Under the pieces are notes generated by a model. It was not told the origin of the DNA. It did not search any database and saw only the letters and a program-made list of their open reading frames with translations. Positions 7,232 to 9,975 of a DNA stretch of 9,975 nucleotides are shown piece by piece (positions within the stretch are counted from its first letter, which is position 1; every line of letters begins with the position of its first letter). The DNA is from Phycisphaera mikurensis NBRC 102666 (GTDB lineage Bacteria > Planctomycetota > Phycisphaerae > Phycisphaerales > SM1A02), in assembly GCA_945870475.1 (NCBI GenBank), contig CAMBSR010000071.1, positions 1-9,975 of the forward strand. Reading direction: 5' to 3'. The position numbers were made by a program, and so were the translations under genes.

Positions 7232-7335
7232 ATGCATGTTCAGGAAATCCGCGGGAACGCCGCGCCGGCGGCGGCGAGCGCTTCCCGGCTGATGACTGAG
7301 AATCCCGACTTCCACTGCCGGCGGCAGCGCATCGT

Positions 7336-7763
7336 TCACTTGGCGATCGAGCGCGCCCGGCGGTCGGCGCCGAGCGCCACGTAGGTGAAGTGTCCGTCGG
7401 TCACCTTCACCGTGCCGCTGTCGTCGTGGCGGCGCGCCCAGGCTTCCACCTCCACGGTGACGCTGGTATTCCCCACGTGGCTGATGGTGCAGTAGCAGCT
7501 GACCTCGTCGCCCACGAAGACCGGGAGCTTGAAGGACATCTGCGCCACGGCCACCGTTGCCACCCGGCCGTGCGCGCGGCGGCGCGCGAGGCTGGCGCCC
7601 GCGATGTCCATCTGCCCGAGCAGCCATCCGCCGAAGATGTCCCCGGCGGGATTGGCATCCGCGGGGAACGCGAACGTGCGGAGCATCAGCTCGCCGTGTG
7701 CGTCATCGGGGCGGCCGGGCACGCCGTGGAGCTCTGCTCCATGGTTACCCGCGGGGCCGTCGC

Positions 7764-7767
<4 letters not shown>
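7336..7767 (-). CDS. YciA-like acyl-CoA thioesterase (hotdog fold)
   Basis: This is a 143-residue single hotdog domain of the YciA/BACH acyl-CoA thioesterase group, which hydrolyses acyl-CoAs in the cytoplasm. The signature is ADANPAGDIFGGWLLGQMD (36-54), with Asp43 at the position of the catalytic Asp. Further family segments are AHGRVATVAVAQMSF (65-79) and PVFVGDEVSCYCTI (81-94). Start GTG 7767 overlaps the infC stop by 4 nt (GTGA), with GAGGG (7777-7781) at 9 nt, so the gene is translationally coupled to infC. A later in-frame GTG (codon 16) or ATG (codon 28) could trim a nondescript N-terminal stretch. The substrate is unknown. Its place between infC and argR suggests no obvious link to arginine synthesis. 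Confidence 0.88.
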
Positions 7768-8471
<704 letters not shown>

Positions 8472-8478
8472 AGGAGAA

Positions 8479-8483
8479 TCCTT
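8479..8483 (-). promoter_or_regulatory. Ribosome binding site supporting the infC AUC start
   Basis: AAGGA on the minus strand, 7 nt upstream of ATC 8471. No comparable site precedes the alternative GTG 8570. It is the main sequence evidence for the non-standard start. Confidence 0.6.
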
Positions 8484-8511
8484 GAGAGTGTCCGGCGGCG
8501 TCGTTCGGGGC

Positions 8512-8545
8512 CTCCCCGGTGCGGGCCGCTGCCGACCGAGGGGAG
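8512..8545 (-). promoter_or_regulatory. Stem-loop in the infC 5' leader
   Basis: CTCCCC/GGGGAG (6 bp), a 2-nt bulge and GGT/ACC (3 bp) close a loop of about 14 nt. A second small hairpin, GCAGC/GCTGC with loop ATGAA, abuts it at 8545-8559. Both lie between the candidate promoter and the AUC start, so they would be in the 5' untranslated region. A regulatory role is a guess; GC-rich DNA forms such stems readily. Confidence 0.35.
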
Positions 8546-8568
8546 CAGCTTCATGCTGCGAGATTGAC

Positions 8569-8598
8569 ACTGTACCCGGGCGGCGTGTGGGCGAGCAA
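8569..8598 (-). promoter_or_regulatory. Candidate infC promoter
   Basis: On the minus strand TTGCTC (8593-8598) and TACAGT (8569-8574) are 18 bp apart. The -10 matches TATAAT at 4 of 6 positions and the -35 shares TTG. Transcription would start near 8562 and give a leader of about 90 nt before AUC 8471. Weak on its own, but it agrees with the downstream start. Confidence 0.35.
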
Positions 8599-8669
8599 AC
8601 ATTGGGGAAAAGGCCGTGGAATGGGGGGCGGGGCGGGGCCGCAGTGCGACCATCTCGTGACGCCTGCGT

Positions 8670-8753
8670 ACTGGCCCGTTCGCCTTGCGGGGCGGGCGGC
8701 TGGGCGCCGCCCGTGCCCCTCCGGCGAGGGGGCCAGGCGCACGTTGGGCCAGT
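8670..8753. other. Nested inverted repeats in the infC / prepilin intergenic region
   Basis: The divergent gap 8571-8868 holds no credible gene. Inside it ACTGGCCC (8670-8677) pairs perfectly with GGGCCAGT (8746-8753). Within that, CGCCT (8681-8685) pairs with AGGCG (8735-8739), enclosing two hairpins. One has stem GGGCGGC/GCCGCCC (8694-8700 with 8706-8712, extendable by C-G and G-U). The other has stem CCCCT/AGGGG (8716-8720 with 8727-8731). The whole would fold as a three-way junction. It could be a structured RNA or leader of the prepilin gene, or an accident of very GC-rich DNA. Confidence 0.3.
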
Positions 8754-8868
8754 GGCGTCGGTTCGGCAATGGCCTCACCGCCGCGGGGGGAAGTTGCGGC
8801 GCTGTTAAGTTTTCTCAGGGCTGCTGGCGCTCGTGGCGGATCCGCCGACGGACGTTTACCTTGCGCGA

Positions 8869-9717
8869 ATGCGTCACTCCCGCAAGCCTGCGTTCACGCT
8901 CGTCGAGCTGATGGTGACCATTGCCATCGTTGCGCTGCTGATCGGCCTCCTGGTTCCGGCGCTGGGTTCGGTGCGCCGCGCTTCGTGGGGCACCAAGAGC
9001 CAGGCGAACCTCCGCCAGTGGGGCGTTGCCATGGGTGCGTGGGCGGCGCTCCATGAGGACACGCTGCCGTGGGAAGGCAGCAAGGTGGCCGCGGACATGG
9101 GGTCGAACCTGGCGAATCCGGACTTCTGGCCGAACTCGCTGGCCACCATGCTCGGGGTCGACCCGTACAGCGTGGTCTCGGAGCGCGCGTTCGAGGAGCA
9201 GCGCAACGTCGAGAACTGGGATCGTGCGGACACCGTCTGGAACGATCCGGGCGCGGAGACGGTGCGCGGCGAGCCATGGAGTTACGGCGTGGCCGGCAAG
9301 GGGGGGATCAAGCGGCAGTTCTGGTTCAACTACGGCATGAACTACCGCCTGAACCAGACGCTCCTCCAGCAGGCTGGGCTTCCCGAGGCATCGACCGCCG
9401 TGATGGTGCGGACGGTCCACATCCCGTTCGCGGATCGCACGGTGTTCATGTTCGAACTGCGCGCCAAGGAGTCCGAGCTCGCGATCGACGATCCGCATCG
9501 CAGTGCGTCGCTCGACCGAGCGTCGGCCGGATGGAAGCGCTTCGGGGCGCGTTACGCGCGCGGTGGGCACCTGGTCTACGCGGACGGGCACGTCGGCTGG
9601 ATCGGCAACGACGAGGCGACGACGAATGCGCAGGGAAGCCGCAACCCGCAGACGCCCGATGGCGACTGGAACAACGGGAAGCTCATCTGGGATCCGCTCG
9701 GGCCGGCGCGGAACTGA
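8869..9717 (+). CDS. Prepilin-type N-terminal cleavage/methylation protein (pseudopilin-like)
   Basis: This 282-residue protein has a type IV prepilin leader, MRHSRKPA, followed by FTLVELMVTIAIVALLIGLL. Prepilin peptidase would cut between A8 and F9; Ala rather than Gly at -1 is tolerated in this group. E13 is the conserved Glu5 of the mature chain, and residues 9-30 form the membrane-spanning helix. The middle part (SQANLRQWGVAMGAW from about 45) resembles planctomycete and Lentisphaera pseudopilin-like proteins. Near the C-terminus YARGGHLVYADGHV (229-242) matches the H-X9-DG motif, except that Tyr229 replaces His. The function of this large family is unknown; secretion-system pseudopilin or surface protein is the usual guess. 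ATG 8869 is chosen because it gives a normal short leader. No Shine-Dalgarno precedes it, and GTG 8833 in frame would add 12 residues. The gene stands alone, divergent from infC. Confidence 0.87.
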   Translation: MRHSRKPAFTLVELMVTIAIVALLIGLLVPALGSVRRASWGTKSQANLRQWGVAMGAWAALHEDTLPWEGSKVAADMGSNLANPDFWPNSLATMLGVDPYSVVSERAFEEQRNVENWDRADTVWNDPGAETVRGEPWSYGVAGKGGIKRQFWFNYGMNYRLNQTLLQQAGLPEASTAVMVRTVHIPFADRTVFMFELRAKESELAIDDPHRSASLDRASAGWKRFGARYARGGHLVYADGHVGWIGNDEATTNAQGSRNPQTPDGDWNNGKLIWDPLGPARN

Positions 9718-9822
9718 TCGTCGGGGTTCGCCGGTGACGGGTCGTGCTGATCATCGGACGCTTGCCGACCGATCGCGCATCGAGTGACTCCCGGGCGACG
9801 GCAGCGTGGTGTCGGGCTGTTG

Positions 9823-9975
9823 TCAGGCCTTCGGGCCCTTCCACACCGCGGCGTCGTAGCACGCCCACAGGTGGCCGATCCAGCCGCCGAGGCCGAAGGT
9901 GATCACCCAGATCACGGCCGTGACGATGAAGAAGACGAGCCCACGCAGGGCGCGGCCCTGCACCAGCTGTCCGAG
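9823..9975 (-). CDS. 3' end of a small membrane protein of unknown function (cut by window edge)
   Basis: An open minus-strand frame enters from the right edge and ends at TGA 9823-9825 after 50 codons. The visible part has a hydrophobic segment, GLVFFIVTAVIWVITFGLGG, then WIGHLWACYDAAVW and a short basic end, KGPKA. The GC-rich third positions are typical of the genes here. The Gly-Leu-Gly-Gly-Trp turn followed by a His-Leu-Trp...Tyr-Asp helix is reminiscent of TM2-like small membrane proteins, but I cannot assign a family. It converges on the prepilin gene with 105 bp between the stops (9718-9822), where I find no clear terminator. Confidence 0.6.
   Translation of the reverse strand, partial: LGQLVQGRALRGLVFFIVTAVIWVITFGLGGWIGHLWACYDAAVWKGPKA

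Noticed and set aside
7315..7327. CTGCCGGCGGCAG palindrome after the thioesterase gene as a terminator
   Set aside because: The 6-bp arms leave a 1-nt centre, so no stable RNA loop forms at full stem length, and no T-run follows on the minus strand.
8472..8570. GTG 8570 as the infC start
   Set aside because: It has no Shine-Dalgarno and sits within a candidate -10. ATC 8471 is better supported, though 8570 cannot be excluded without comparative data.
8670..8753. A tRNA gene on either strand
   Set aside because: The structure has a stem of acceptor-like length, but there is no T-loop consensus, no D-arm and no plausible anticodon arm.

Overview
The window is a GC-rich bacterial chromosome segment, almost entirely coding. 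It is dominated by an arginine-biosynthesis operon on the minus strand. The best guess for the host is a member of the Planctomycetota, perhaps Phycisphaerae-like. This rests on the prepilin-like protein with an 'AFTLVEL' leader and a C-terminal ADGHV motif, a family abundant in that phylum and its relatives, and on the very high GC content. No rRNA or other taxonomic marker is present, so the assignment is tentative.

Layout, read leftwards in the direction of minus-strand transcription. At 8571-8868 lies a divergent intergenic region between infC (minus) and a prepilin-like gene (plus, 8869-9717). infC (IF3) probably starts at an AUC codon at 8471 and ends at 7764. It overlaps by 4 nt a YciA-like acyl-CoA thioesterase gene (7336-7767). 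A 119-bp gap follows, carrying two tandem ARG boxes and a candidate promoter. Then come argR (6716-7216), argC (5634-6695), argB (4795-5637), argF (3821-4798), argG (2341-3756), a fused argH-N-acetylglutamate synthase gene (458-2338), and the 5' part of argJ (1-452, cut by the window edge). Most junctions are 4-nt overlaps (GTGA or ATGA) or gaps of 2-64 nt, so argR through argJ look like one transcript. At the right edge (9823-9975, minus) is the 3' end of a gene for a small membrane protein.

Together these genes encode most of the route from glutamate to arginine. The C-terminal acetyltransferase of the ArgH fusion makes N-acetylglutamate de novo, and ArgJ recycles the acetyl group. ArgB and ArgC make the semialdehyde; ArgD is not in the window. 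ArgF, ArgG and ArgH convert ornithine through citrulline and argininosuccinate to arginine. ArgR is the first gene of the operon and probably represses its own transcript through the ARG boxes in front of it.

The most interesting points are: the ArgH(A) fusion; an argininosuccinate synthase with a non-family C-terminal tail carrying two GGCCGG twin-cysteine motifs; tandem ARG boxes covering a candidate argR promoter; a likely AUC start with a structured leader in infC; the absence of rpmI-rplT after infC; and a nested inverted-repeat structure in the 8.7-kb intergenic region. I see no mobile element, CRISPR array, tRNA or obvious novel defence system.
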